From: Deltaproteobacteria bacterium PRO3
GTDB lineage: Bacteria; UBA10199; DSSB01
Reading direction: 5' to 3'
Length of the DNA: 64,000 nucleotides
NCBI GenBank assembly: GCA_030263375.1
Contig: SZOV01000002.1
Location: 17,561-81,560, forward strand
Every line of letters starts with the position of its first letter. Within the stretch, counting starts at the first letter, position 1. Position numbers and translations under genes: made by a program. This document shows, one piece after another, positions 25,113-33,254 of this stretch. The notes under the pieces are model-generated. The model searched no databases, had not been told where the DNA came from, and worked only from the letters and a program-made list of their open reading frames with translations.

Positions 25113-25801
25113 GGCTCCAGGATCAGACGGTAGCCTACGCCAGGCTCCGTGACGATCAGGGAGGGAGTTTCGGGGTTGGGCTCGAGTTTTTTTCTCAGAT
25201 GCCCCACGTAGACCCTCAGATACTGGGTATGCTCCACCGAATTAGGTCCCCAGATCTCTTTGAGGATCTGCCGGTGGCTGACCACCTTGCCTTGATTTTT
25301 CCACAGCAGGCGCAAAATGCCGAACTCGGTGGCGGTCAAATGGACGGGATCGCCGTTCACCTTGACGGTCCGCGTAGCGAAATCCACCTCCAAGCCGCCC
25401 GCACGAAAGACGGGATTTTCGGAAACCTCCGGCTCGCGATGGCGTTCGATCACCCGGATCCTCGCCAGCAGCTCGGGAACGCTGAAGGGCTTGGTCAGGT
25501 AATCGTCCGCGCCGGCATCCAGCAATTGCACCTTGTCCCGCTCGGAGTCCCTGACCGTCAGCACCACGACCGGGACCTTCGACCACTCCCGCAGGCTTTT
25601 CAGGACCTCTAATCCCTCCATGTCGGGCAGGCCCAGGTCCAAGACCACCAGCTCCGGGCGGAAACCGATGGCGACGGCCAAGGCGTCCTTCCCGGTCGCG
25701 ACCTCCTCGATCTTGTAGCCCTGGTTCTCCAAACTCACCCGCAGGAACTTGCGGATGGCCGCCTCGTCGTCGATGACCAAGATGCGTTGGATGGCCGTCA
25801 T
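25109..25801 (-). CDS. kdpE: Kdp response regulator KdpE
   Basis: 230-residue OmpR-type transcription factor. Receiver domain with IDDEAAIRKFL at the start, phospho-acceptor Asp in LVVLDLGLPDMEG, and the conserved Lys in DDYLTKPFSVPEL. The C-terminal winged helix contains LTATEFGILRLLWKNQGKVV and RKKLEPNP. Phosphorylated KdpE activates kdp transcription under potassium limitation. Its ATG overlaps the kdpD stop (ATGA at 25798-25801), and it is last in the operon. Confidence 0.96.
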   Translation of the reverse strand: MTAIQRILVIDDEAAIRKFLRVSLENQGYKIEEVATGKDALAVAIGFRPELVVLDLGLPDMEGLEVLKSLREWSKVPVVVLTVRDSERDKVQLLDAGADDYLTKPFSVPELLARIRVIERHREPEVSENPVFRAGGLEVDFATRTVKVNGDPVHLTATEFGILRLLWKNQGKVVSHRQILKEIWGPNSVEHTQYLRVYVGHLRKKLEPNPETPSLIVTEPGVGYRLILEP

Positions 25802-28506
25802 TGCGTCGCCTCTCGAATTTCGGCGGGCGCCTCGGGGAGCGGCAGCCAAACGCTGAATTCGGCGCCGCCCTGCGGCGTCTCGCCGGCCTCGATCCTCCCG
25901 CCGTGCGTCTCGACCAGGCTCTTGGCGATCGCCAGACCCAAGCCGGTGCCGCCCGCGGGCGTTCCCGGGACGCGATAGAATTTTTCAAAAATATGCTCCC
26001 GCATCTCCTTGGGAATCCCCGGCCCCTGGTCGGCCACGGACAGGACGGCGAAGCCCAGGCGGGCGCGCAGCTCCACGGTGATGACGGTCCCCGGCGGGGA
26101 GTAAGAAGCCGCATTCAAGAGAATATTGGAAACGGCGTGCTCCAAAAGCTGGAAGTCCCCCTGGAGGTAAAGCCCCTGTTCCGGCTCCCGGAACACCACC
26201 CGATGCTCCGCCAAGGGGAGTTGCAGGCTCTTCAAGGTCTGTCGCGCGAGATCGCGGATATCGAACCACTCCTTGTTGATTTTCAGCATACCCGATTCCA
26301 GCCGCGTCATGTCCAGCAGGTTTTCAAAGACGCGATTGAGCCGGTCCACGGAGCGGATCATCTCCTTGACGAGGGCGCCCCGCGCCGCGGGATCGCCGGC
26401 GGTCTTTTCCTCCTGCAAGGCCGTCGCCGCCCCCATGATCCCGGTCAGCGGCGTCCTCAGCTCGTGGGAGATGCAATTCAGCAGAGTTTGGTGAAGCCGC
26501 TCGGACTCCGCGAGGAGGGCCCCCCGGTTGTGCTCCTCCTCGAATTCGTTCTTGGCGACGGCCACCGCGATCTGGTTGGCGATGACGAAGAGGAAATTTT
26601 CCTGCTCCGGAGTCAGCTCCCTGCGGGAACGGGGCCGAAACAGGAGCACGCCGTACTTCCTCTCGCCCCACTTCAAGGACACCGCCAGCGAAGAAGCCAT
26701 CGGAAGCGTCTCGGTCGACCAGCCCGCAATGCGGCCGTGCTCGAAGGACCAGCGCGCGACGGCCCGCTCCTTCTCGTCCAAGGCCATGGCGCCGAAGGAA
26801 GGTCCGTCGTCGTGCTCCAGGTTCGCCCGGGTCAAGACGCAGCATTCGCCGCCGAAGATCTCTTCCATGCGCTCCAAGGCGGCCTTGACCACCGCGTCGA
26901 CGCCGCGCGCCAAGGTCATCGCCTTGAGGATTTCGTAGAGAATGTTCGTCTTTTCTTCCCGCTGGCGCAGGGCGCGCTGCTGCCGTCTCAAGCGGAAGGC
27001 GAAGCTGCCCGTCACCACCGCGACCACGAAGAAGGTGAGGAACATCATGATGTCCTCGGGGCGCCGGATGTAGAAAGTGAAGAGCGGCGGGATGAAGAAA
27101 AAATTCCAGATGAGGGAGGCGAGAGTCGCGGCGAAAAGGGTGGGGCCGAGGGAGGCCACCAGGCCGACGGCCATGACCATAAGCAAAAATATGAATCCCA
27201 CCGCCTGATAACCGATCAGGTCCCGCAACACCCAGCCCAGCGCCGCCGTACAGGCGATGAAAGCCGCCGTCTTCCAATAGGCCGAGATCGGCGCTTCCGC
27301 TTTCAGGGGCGACAAAAATCGGAACGGTTTTTTTCCGGGGTCGGGTTGCCGGATCACATGGACGTCGATGCCGCGCGTCTCGCGCGCCAAGCGGTCGATC
27401 AGGGACCCGCCTTGAAACAATTCGCGCCAAAACCTACGCGTGGGGCGTCCAATGACGACCTGGGCGACGTTCTTCGCGGCGGCGACCCTTTGAATGGCGG
27501 CGGCCACGTCGGTATCCTGGGTCGTCACCACCTCGGCTCCCAGCTCCCTCGCCAGCTCGAGGTTCTTCACCAGCAGATTCTGCTCCGGCTCGCCGAGCGC
27601 CCGTCCCGTGTCCACGTAAAGCGCGATCCACGTGGTCTCCATCTGCACGGCCATTTTGCGGGCCGCCCGGATCAATCGTTCGGAGAAGGGGCTGTGAGTG
27701 ACGGCCACCATGATCCGCTCGCCGGTTCCCCAGGGTCCTTGAACGCGGCCCTCCGCGATGATCTCTTGCAGGTCTTGGTCCACGCGCTCCGCGGTCGCCC
27801 GGAGCGAGATCTCCCGCAGCGCGGTCAGGTGGCTTTCTTGAAAAAAATGCTCCATGGCTCGGTTGGCCCGCTCGGCGGGATAGACCTTACCCTCCCGAAA
27901 GCGCTTGAGCAGCTCGTGGGGGGAAATGTCGATCAGCTCGATCTGGTCGGCCAGGTCGAGGACCGAATCGGGCACCGTCTCGCGAACCGGCACGGCGGTT
28001 ATCAATTGCACCAGGTCGACTCGGCTCTCGAGATGCTGCACGTTCATCGTCGAATAGACGTCGATCCCGGCTTCCAATATCTCGAGGACGTCTTGGTAGC
28101 GCTTGGGATGGCGGGATCCCGGGGCGTTGGTGTGGGCGAGCTCGTCGACCAGCACGATACGGGGCTTGCGGGCCAGAACGGCCTCCAGGTCCATCTCTTC
28201 CAAGACCGTCCCTCGGTATTCGATCTGCTTGCGGGGCAGCAGCGGCAGCCCCTCGAGCAAGGCGGCGGTTTCCTGGCGGCCGTGGGTCTCCACGATCCCC
28301 ACCGCCACATCGACGCCGGCCATTTTTTGGGCCTGGGCGGCCTTGAGCATGGCGAAGGTCTTGCCCACGCCCGCCGCCATTCCGAAAAACAGGCGCAGCT
28401 TGCCGCGCCGCCGTTCGGCCTCTTCCTTCTTGATGGCGGCCAGCAATTCGTCGGGATTGGGCCGGTTTTCGCTCGAGGGGGAAGGCATAAAATCAGTCGC
28501 GCCCAT
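25798..28506 (-). CDS. kdpD: Kdp sensor histidine kinase KdpD
   Basis: 902-residue membrane sensor for potassium limitation. Order: KdpD N-terminal domain with a Walker A motif (FFGMAAGVGKTFAML near residue 40) and DELAHTNAPGSRH, a USP-like domain (residues about 250-375, IMVAVTHSPFSERLIRAARK), four membrane segments near 400-500, a GAF-like part, then the kinase core with the phosphorylated His in CISHELRTPLTG near residue 680 and the HATPase (GPGIPKEMREHIFEKFYRVP, GGTGLGLAI). Length matches the family. It lies between kdpC and kdpE. Confidence 0.96.
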   Translation of the reverse strand: MGATDFMPSPSSENRPNPDELLAAIKKEEAERRRGKLRLFFGMAAGVGKTFAMLKAAQAQKMAGVDVAVGIVETHGRQETAALLEGLPLLPRKQIEYRGTVLEEMDLEAVLARKPRIVLVDELAHTNAPGSRHPKRYQDVLEILEAGIDVYSTMNVQHLESRVDLVQLITAVPVRETVPDSVLDLADQIELIDISPHELLKRFREGKVYPAERANRAMEHFFQESHLTALREISLRATAERVDQDLQEIIAEGRVQGPWGTGERIMVAVTHSPFSERLIRAARKMAVQMETTWIALYVDTGRALGEPEQNLLVKNLELARELGAEVVTTQDTDVAAAIQRVAAAKNVAQVVIGRPTRRFWRELFQGGSLIDRLARETRGIDVHVIRQPDPGKKPFRFLSPLKAEAPISAYWKTAAFIACTAALGWVLRDLIGYQAVGFIFLLMVMAVGLVASLGPTLFAATLASLIWNFFFIPPLFTFYIRRPEDIMMFLTFFVVAVVTGSFAFRLRRQQRALRQREEKTNILYEILKAMTLARGVDAVVKAALERMEEIFGGECCVLTRANLEHDDGPSFGAMALDEKERAVARWSFEHGRIAGWSTETLPMASSLAVSLKWGERKYGVLLFRPRSRRELTPEQENFLFVIANQIAVAVAKNEFEEEHNRGALLAESERLHQTLLNCISHELRTPLTGIMGAATALQEEKTAGDPAARGALVKEMIRSVDRLNRVFENLLDMTRLESGMLKINKEWFDIRDLARQTLKSLQLPLAEHRVVFREPEQGLYLQGDFQLLEHAVSNILLNAASYSPPGTVITVELRARLGFAVLSVADQGPGIPKEMREHIFEKFYRVPGTPAGGTGLGLAIAKSLVETHGGRIEAGETPQGGAEFSVWLPLPEAPAEIREATQ

Positions 28507-28555
28507 TTTAAACGCCGCCGGGCGCGGGGAACAGCGAAGATCGCCTCCGGAGCTT

Positions 28556-29113
28556 TTATTTTTTCAGGGCGTCGAGGGCCAGGTTCAATTCCAGGACGTT
28601 GACCAGGCGGCCCGACGCGAGGATCCCGCCGGAAACAAAGGATTGCCTCAGGATCAGGGCTTCCACCTCCGCCAAGGCCATGCCGCGCGCTTGAGCGACA
28701 CGGCCGGCCTGGTACAAGGCGCCCGCCTCGGTAATGTGGGGATCCATGCCCCCTCCCGAAGCGGCGGCCAATTCGGCGGGCAGGGGTTTCTCGCGGGTGG
28801 CCCCGTATGCCGCAACCGTCTTGGCGGCGCGGTCGGTCAAGTCGCCGCTGGTGGGCGATTTGTTGCTGCCGCCCGTCGCCGACGCGTTGTAGTCCACCGC
28901 CGAGGGCCGGGACCAAAAATACTCCGGCCTGGTGAATTTTTGGGCCAGCAGGGAGCTGCCGACGATAATTCCTTCGGCATTCTTCAACAAGGAACCCTGG
29001 GCGGTTTGAGGGGCGATCGCGCCCGCGACCGCCAGCAGGACGGCGGTATAGGCCGCCACGACGATGGCGATGGTAACGATAGCGAGTCGAATGCCGATGA
29101 CAAAGGATTTCAT
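28556..29113 (-). CDS. kdpC: Potassium-transporting ATPase subunit KdpC
   Basis: 185-residue accessory subunit anchored by one N-terminal helix (IRLAIVTIAIVVAAYTAVLL). Family hallmarks: GSLLKNAEGIIVGSSLLAQK, YFWSRPSAVDYNASATGGSN, SGGGMDPHITEAGALYQAGR and VARARG-like VAQARGMAL. It is thought to support KdpB and KdpA within the KdpFABC complex. It lies 15 bases after kdpA. Confidence 0.96.
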   Translation of the reverse strand: MKSFVIGIRLAIVTIAIVVAAYTAVLLAVAGAIAPQTAQGSLLKNAEGIIVGSSLLAQKFTRPEYFWSRPSAVDYNASATGGSNKSPTSGDLTDRAAKTVAAYGATREKPLPAELAAASGGGMDPHITEAGALYQAGRVAQARGMALAEVEALILRQSFVSGGILASGRLVNVLELNLALDALKK

Positions 29114-29128
29114 ATTTGCTTTCCGTTC

Positions 29129-30796
29129 CTACCTCATGAATTGCAAATGTTCGGCGACGGGTCCCAGGATCGCGACCGGGAAAAAGGTAAGCGCGCCGAT
29201 GAAGATGATCGTCGCGAACAGCATGATCCCGAAGGTAAGGTTATCCACGCCCAGGCTTCCCGCCGACTCCGCGGCGGACTTTTTGACGGCCAGGGAGCCG
29301 GCGATGCCAAGGGGCAGGATGATCGGGATGAAGCGGGCCAGAAGCATCACCAGGCCCGTCGCGACGTTCCAAGGGACGTTGTTGTCGCCCAAGCCTTCGA
29401 ACCCCGAGCCGTTGTTCGCGGAGGCGGAGCTGAACTCGTAGAGGATTTCGCTGAAGCCGTGCGAACCGACGTTGTTGAGCGCCTTGACGCCCCAATCCGT
29501 CGCGGCGAACAGGGCGGTCGGGGCCAAAATGAAAAGGGAATGCGCGAATAGCGCCAACACCGCCAGCTTGACCTCGTGCGATTCCACGCGGCGGCCCAAA
29601 TACTCGGGCGTACGGCCCACCATCATTCCCGCGACGAAGACGCCGAGAACGATGTAGACGAACATGTTGACAAAGCCGACGCCGACGCCTCCGAAGTCCT
29701 CGTTCAGCCACATGCCGACCATCGGCATCAACCCGGTCATGGGATTCAAGCTGTCGTGCATGGCGTTGACGGACCCGTTGCTGGTCGAAGTGGTCGCGAC
29801 CGCCCAAAGCGGCCCGGCCGCGGATCCGAAGCGAAGCTCTTTTCCCTCCAGGTTGCCGGTCGTCTGCTCAACGGCCAGGCCCGCGAAGGCTCGGGTTGGG
29901 GCCGATTCGTAATGAACGGCGGTCGCGATGCGGGCCGACATCAGGGCCAGCATGACGCCGAAGACCACCGCCGCATGACGTATCCGCTTCACGATGCGGC
30001 CGAACATCCAAACGCAGGCCATCGGAATAACGACGATGCTGACCGTCGAGACCATATTGGTGAAGAAGCTGGGGTTTTCGAAGGGATGGGTGCTGTTCGG
30101 GCCGAAGAAGCCCCCGCCGTTGGTCCCGAGCTGCTTGACGGCGACGAAGGCCGCCACCGGACCGCGGGCGATGACCTGCTCGATGCCCTCCAAAGTCGTC
30201 GCCTTGACCACCCCATCCAGGGTCATGGGCATGCCGCCGAGCACAAAGATAAACCCGACGATCAGGCAGGCCGGCAGCATCACCAAAAAGGTCGCCCTTT
30301 GCAGGTCGAGGAAGAAATTCCCCATCTCCCTGCGTCCGGCGGCGCCTCGGGCGACGGCGGCCAAGGCGGCGAGCCCGACGGCAGGCGTCACGAACTGCAG
30401 CCACATCAAGGTCAGCTGGGAGAAATAGCTCAGGTGCACTTCGCCGGAGTAGTGCTGCAGGTTGGTGTTGGTCACGAAGGAGGCCACGGTGTTGAAGATC
30501 AGGCTGCCTTCCAAGGCGGACTTCCCGTCCGGATTGAGCGGCAGGCGCTGCTGCAAAGCCAACAGGGCGAAACTCACGAGAAACAGGATCACGTTGAAGG
30601 CGAGCAGGGACAGGGTATATTGTTTCCAGTCCTGCGGCCGTCCGACGAAGCTCCCGCCGAAGGCGCGAAACAGGCGATCGAAAAGGCCCGCCTGCCCGGG
30701 CTCGGGATCCATGGCCCATTTCAAATATCGACCCAAAGGCCAGGAGAGCAAGGCACTGCCGCCGACGATGAGAAGGACAAAGAGAAAAACGGTCAT
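29129..30796 (-). CDS. kdpA: Potassium-transporting ATPase subunit KdpA
   Basis: 555-residue channel-like subunit that binds and passes K+ across the inner membrane. Selectivity-filter loops are visible, including TNTNLQHYSG, QLGTNGGGFFGPNSTHPFEN and EFSSASANNGSGFEG. Ten membrane segments are expected. Its ATG overlaps the stop of a 33-codon ORF (ATGA at 30793-30796). In this locus kdpA follows kdpB, the reverse of the usual order. Confidence 0.97.
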   Translation of the reverse strand: MTVFLFVLLIVGGSALLSWPLGRYLKWAMDPEPGQAGLFDRLFRAFGGSFVGRPQDWKQYTLSLLAFNVILFLVSFALLALQQRLPLNPDGKSALEGSLIFNTVASFVTNTNLQHYSGEVHLSYFSQLTLMWLQFVTPAVGLAALAAVARGAAGRREMGNFFLDLQRATFLVMLPACLIVGFIFVLGGMPMTLDGVVKATTLEGIEQVIARGPVAAFVAVKQLGTNGGGFFGPNSTHPFENPSFFTNMVSTVSIVVIPMACVWMFGRIVKRIRHAAVVFGVMLALMSARIATAVHYESAPTRAFAGLAVEQTTGNLEGKELRFGSAAGPLWAVATTSTSNGSVNAMHDSLNPMTGLMPMVGMWLNEDFGGVGVGFVNMFVYIVLGVFVAGMMVGRTPEYLGRRVESHEVKLAVLALFAHSLFILAPTALFAATDWGVKALNNVGSHGFSEILYEFSSASANNGSGFEGLGDNNVPWNVATGLVMLLARFIPIILPLGIAGSLAVKKSAAESAGSLGVDNLTFGIMLFATIIFIGALTFFPVAILGPVAEHLQFMR

Positions 30797-30894
30797 AAGA
30801 GCGTCCTATCCGATTTTTGCCAACGATCGACTTCGAAGGTCAGCAAAAACATCCATCCGAAGACCGAGAGTCCCAGCAAAATATAGATCCACAC
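30793..30894 (-). CDS. 33-residue single-span membrane protein between kdpB and kdpA
   Basis: GTG-started small ORF encoding one hydrophobic helix (WIYILLGLSVFGWMFLLTFE) and a polar tail ending KSDRTLL. AGGAG lies 6 bases upstream of the GTG (complement of 30901-30905), and its stop overlaps the kdpA start, which supports real, coupled translation. It resembles KdpF in size, but the true kdpF lies ahead of kdpB. It may be a second small subunit or a regulator of complex assembly. Confidence 0.72.
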   Translation of the reverse strand: MWIYILLGLSVFGWMFLLTFEVDRWQKSDRTLL

Positions 30895-30911
30895 AAACGA
30901 CTCCTTTCCGC

Positions 30912-32975
30912 TTAGACCAAGCGCAGGGCGACCAAGATCACGTCGATAAGCTTGATGCCGAGAAAGGGCGCCAGGATCCCGCCCAGCCCGTAAACCAACA
31001 GGTTGCGCCGGAGGACCGCAGCGGCCCCGGTCGCCCGATATTCGACGCCTTTCAAGGCCAGGGGAATCAGCGCCACGATGATAAGCGCGTTGAAGATGAC
31101 GGCGCTCAGGATCGCGGATTTATCCGAATGCAACCCCATGATGTTCAAGGCGGCCAAGGGTCCCGCTCCCTCGCCCGGCTTGGCGTAAAGCATGAGAAAC
31201 ATCGCCGGCAAAATGGCGAAGTACTTGGCGACGTCGTTCGACAGGCTGAAGGTCGTCAGCGATCCGCGGGTCATGATGAGCTGCTTGCCGATCTCGACGA
31301 TCTCCATGAGCTTGGTGGGATTGCTGTCCAGATCCACCATGTTGCCGGCCTCGCGGGCGGCCTGGGTTCCGGTATTCATCGCCACGCCGACGTCCGCTTG
31401 AGCCAAGGCCGGCGCGTCATTGGTGCCGTCGCCGGTCATGGCGACGAGATGCCCTTTGGCTTGTTCCTCGCGGATCCGCCTGAGCTTGTCCTCGGGAGTG
31501 GCCTGGGCCATGAAATCGTCCACGCCGGCCTCGGCGGCGATAGCCGCGGCGGTCAGAGGGTTGTCGCCGGTGATCATCACCGTGCGAATGCCCATCTTTC
31601 GAAGTTTGGCGAAACGCTCCTTGATCCCGCCCTTCACCACGTCCTTGAGCTGGACCACCCCCAGCACTTCGCGGTTCTCGGCGACCACGAGGGGTGTCCC
31701 GCCGCCGCGGGAGATCTCCTCGACAATCCTCTCCACCTCTCTGGGGAAATTTCCCCCCAGCGATTCAACGTGCCGCTTGACCGCGTCCGCGGCGCCCTTG
31801 CGAATGATCCGCTCCGCCTGACCCGCCAAGGCGGGGAAATCCACGCCGCTCATGCGGGTTTGAGCCGTGAAGGGCACGAATTTGGCATGAGGCTCCGCCA
31901 CCTCGCGGCCGCGCAGGTTGAATTGCTGTTTGGCGAGCACCGCGATGCTGCGGCCTTCGGGGGTCTCGTCGGCCAGCGAGGCGAGCTGCGCCATATCCGC
32001 GAGACGCTCCGGCCTCACGCCGGGCGCGGGCAGGAAGGCCGTGGCCATGCGGTTGCCCAAGGTGATGGTGCCCGTCTTGTCCAAGAGGAGGACGTCGACG
32101 TCGCCGGCGGCCTCCACCGCCTTGCCGCTGGTGGCCATGACATTGTGCCGAATGAGCCGGTCGATGCCGCTGATGCCGATGGCGCTGAGCAGGCCGCCGA
32201 TGGTGGTCGGTATCAGGCACACCAGGAGCGCGACCAATACGGGAATCGAAAAATTCAGTTCGAAAAACAAGCCGAAAGGCTTGAGCGTGACGCAGACCAG
32301 TAAAAAGATCAAGGTCAGCGCGGCGAGCAGAATGGTCAGGGCGATCTCGTTGGGCGTCTTTTGCCGCTTCGCGCCTTCGACCATGGAAATCATCCGGTCG
32401 AGGAAACCCCTGCCCCGCTCCATCGTGACTCGCACCACAATGCGGTCGCTGATGACCTTGGTGCCGCCGGTGACCGCGCTCCTATCTCCCCCGCTCTCGC
32501 GGATGACCGGCGCGGACTCGCCGGTGATGGCGCTTTCGTCGACCGTGGCGATGCCCTCGATCACCTCGCCGTCGGCGGGGATGACGTCGCCCGCCTCGCA
32601 GACCACCACATCGCCTTTTTGGAGGGAAGGAGCGGGGATTCTCTCTTCCTTTCCGTCGCGCAGGACGCGGGCCATGGTTTCTTTCCGCGCCTTGCGCAGG
32701 GCGTCCGCCTGAGCCCTGCCCCGCCCCTCCGCCACCGCCTCGGCGAAGTTGGCGAAGAGCACCGTAAACCAGAGCCAAAGGGCCAATTGCCCGACGAAGA
32801 CGCGGTCTTGCGAGGCGGTGAAGATGCCGACCGTGGTCAGGATCGCGCCGATCATGGTAACGAACATGACGGGGTTTTTCACCATCACGGCCGGGTTCAA
32901 TTTCTTAAAGGCGTTGCCGATCGCGGGCACCATGAGGTGCCGGCTGAATAAGGATGAGGGGTTGTGCGTGCTCAT
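30912..32975 (-). CDS. kdpB: Potassium-transporting ATPase ATP-binding subunit KdpB
   Basis: 687-residue P-type ATPase subunit. Motifs: TGES in [18 protein letters not shown], the phosphorylated Asp in [12 protein letters not shown] near residue 305, [11 protein letters not shown], and the hinge [20 protein letters not shown]. It hydrolyses ATP to drive K+ uptake through KdpA. GGAG lies 6 bases before the ATG at 32975. It follows kdpF by 20 bases. Confidence 0.97.
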   Translation of the reverse strand: MSTHNPSSLFSRHLMVPAIGNAFKKLNPAVMVKNPVMFVTMIGAILTTVGIFTASQDRVFVGQLALWLWFTVLFANFAEAVAEGRGRAQADALRKARKETMARVLRDGKEERIPAPSLQKGDVVVCEAGDVIPADGEVIEGIATVDESAITGESAPVIRESGGDRSAVTGGTKVISDRIVVRVTMERGRGFLDRMISMVEGAKRQKTPNEIALTILLAALTLIFLLVCVTLKPFGLFFELNFSIPVLVALLVCLIPTTIGGLLSAIGISGIDRLIRHNVMATSGKAVEAAGDVDVLLLDKTGTITLGNRMATAFLPAPGVRPERLADMAQLASLADETPEGRSIAVLAKQQFNLRGREVAEPHAKFVPFTAQTRMSGVDFPALAGQAERIIRKGAADAVKRHVESLGGNFPREVERIVEEISRGGGTPLVVAENREVLGVVQLKDVVKGGIKERFAKLRKMGIRTVMITGDNPLTAAAIAAEAGVDDFMAQATPEDKLRRIREEQAKGHLVAMTGDGTNDAPALAQADVGVAMNTGTQAAREAGNMVDLDSNPTKLMEIVEIGKQLIMTRGSLTTFSLSNDVAKYFAILPAMFLMLYAKPGEGAGPLAALNIMGLHSDKSAILSAVIFNALIIVALIPLALKGVEYRATGAAAVLRRNLLVYGLGGILAPFLGIKLIDVILVALRLV

Positions 32976-32995
32976 AGCGTCTCCGAAAATCGGTA

Positions 32996-33079
32996 TCAGA
33001 ACTTATCCGGCCGCATCACGGCGACGAACAAGTAAACAAAGACAAAAAGGGAAATAACCCCGGCGACGATGTTTTCCAT
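32996..33079 (-). CDS. kdpF: KdpF small subunit
   Basis: 27-residue hydrophobic peptide, ATG at 33079: [20 protein letters not shown] followed by VMRPDKF. The single helix and the terminal RP(D/E)KF are the KdpF hallmark. KdpF stabilises the KdpABC complex. It is the first gene of the operon, directly ahead of kdpB. Confidence 0.9.
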   Translation of the reverse strand: MENIVAGVISLFVFVYLFVAVMRPDKF

Positions 33080-33254
33080 GGCTTGGGCTCCGGTAAAATT
33101 AGGCCTTAAGGTAAGCGAAGCCGCGTAAAAACGGAGTAAAGAGGGCCGTTCCGGGTATAAAATTTTCGTAAAAATCGGGGCGAAACCGCGCTAATTCAAG
33201 GAAGGGAAAAGAATCCGCTGAGGCAAATCCCTCGGCGAAAACCGAATCGAGGCG

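Noticed and set aside
25801..28602. Very long plus-strand open frame opposite kdpD
   Set aside because: It is antisense to a fully convincing kdpD; GC-rich codon bias leaves such shadow frames open across this genome.
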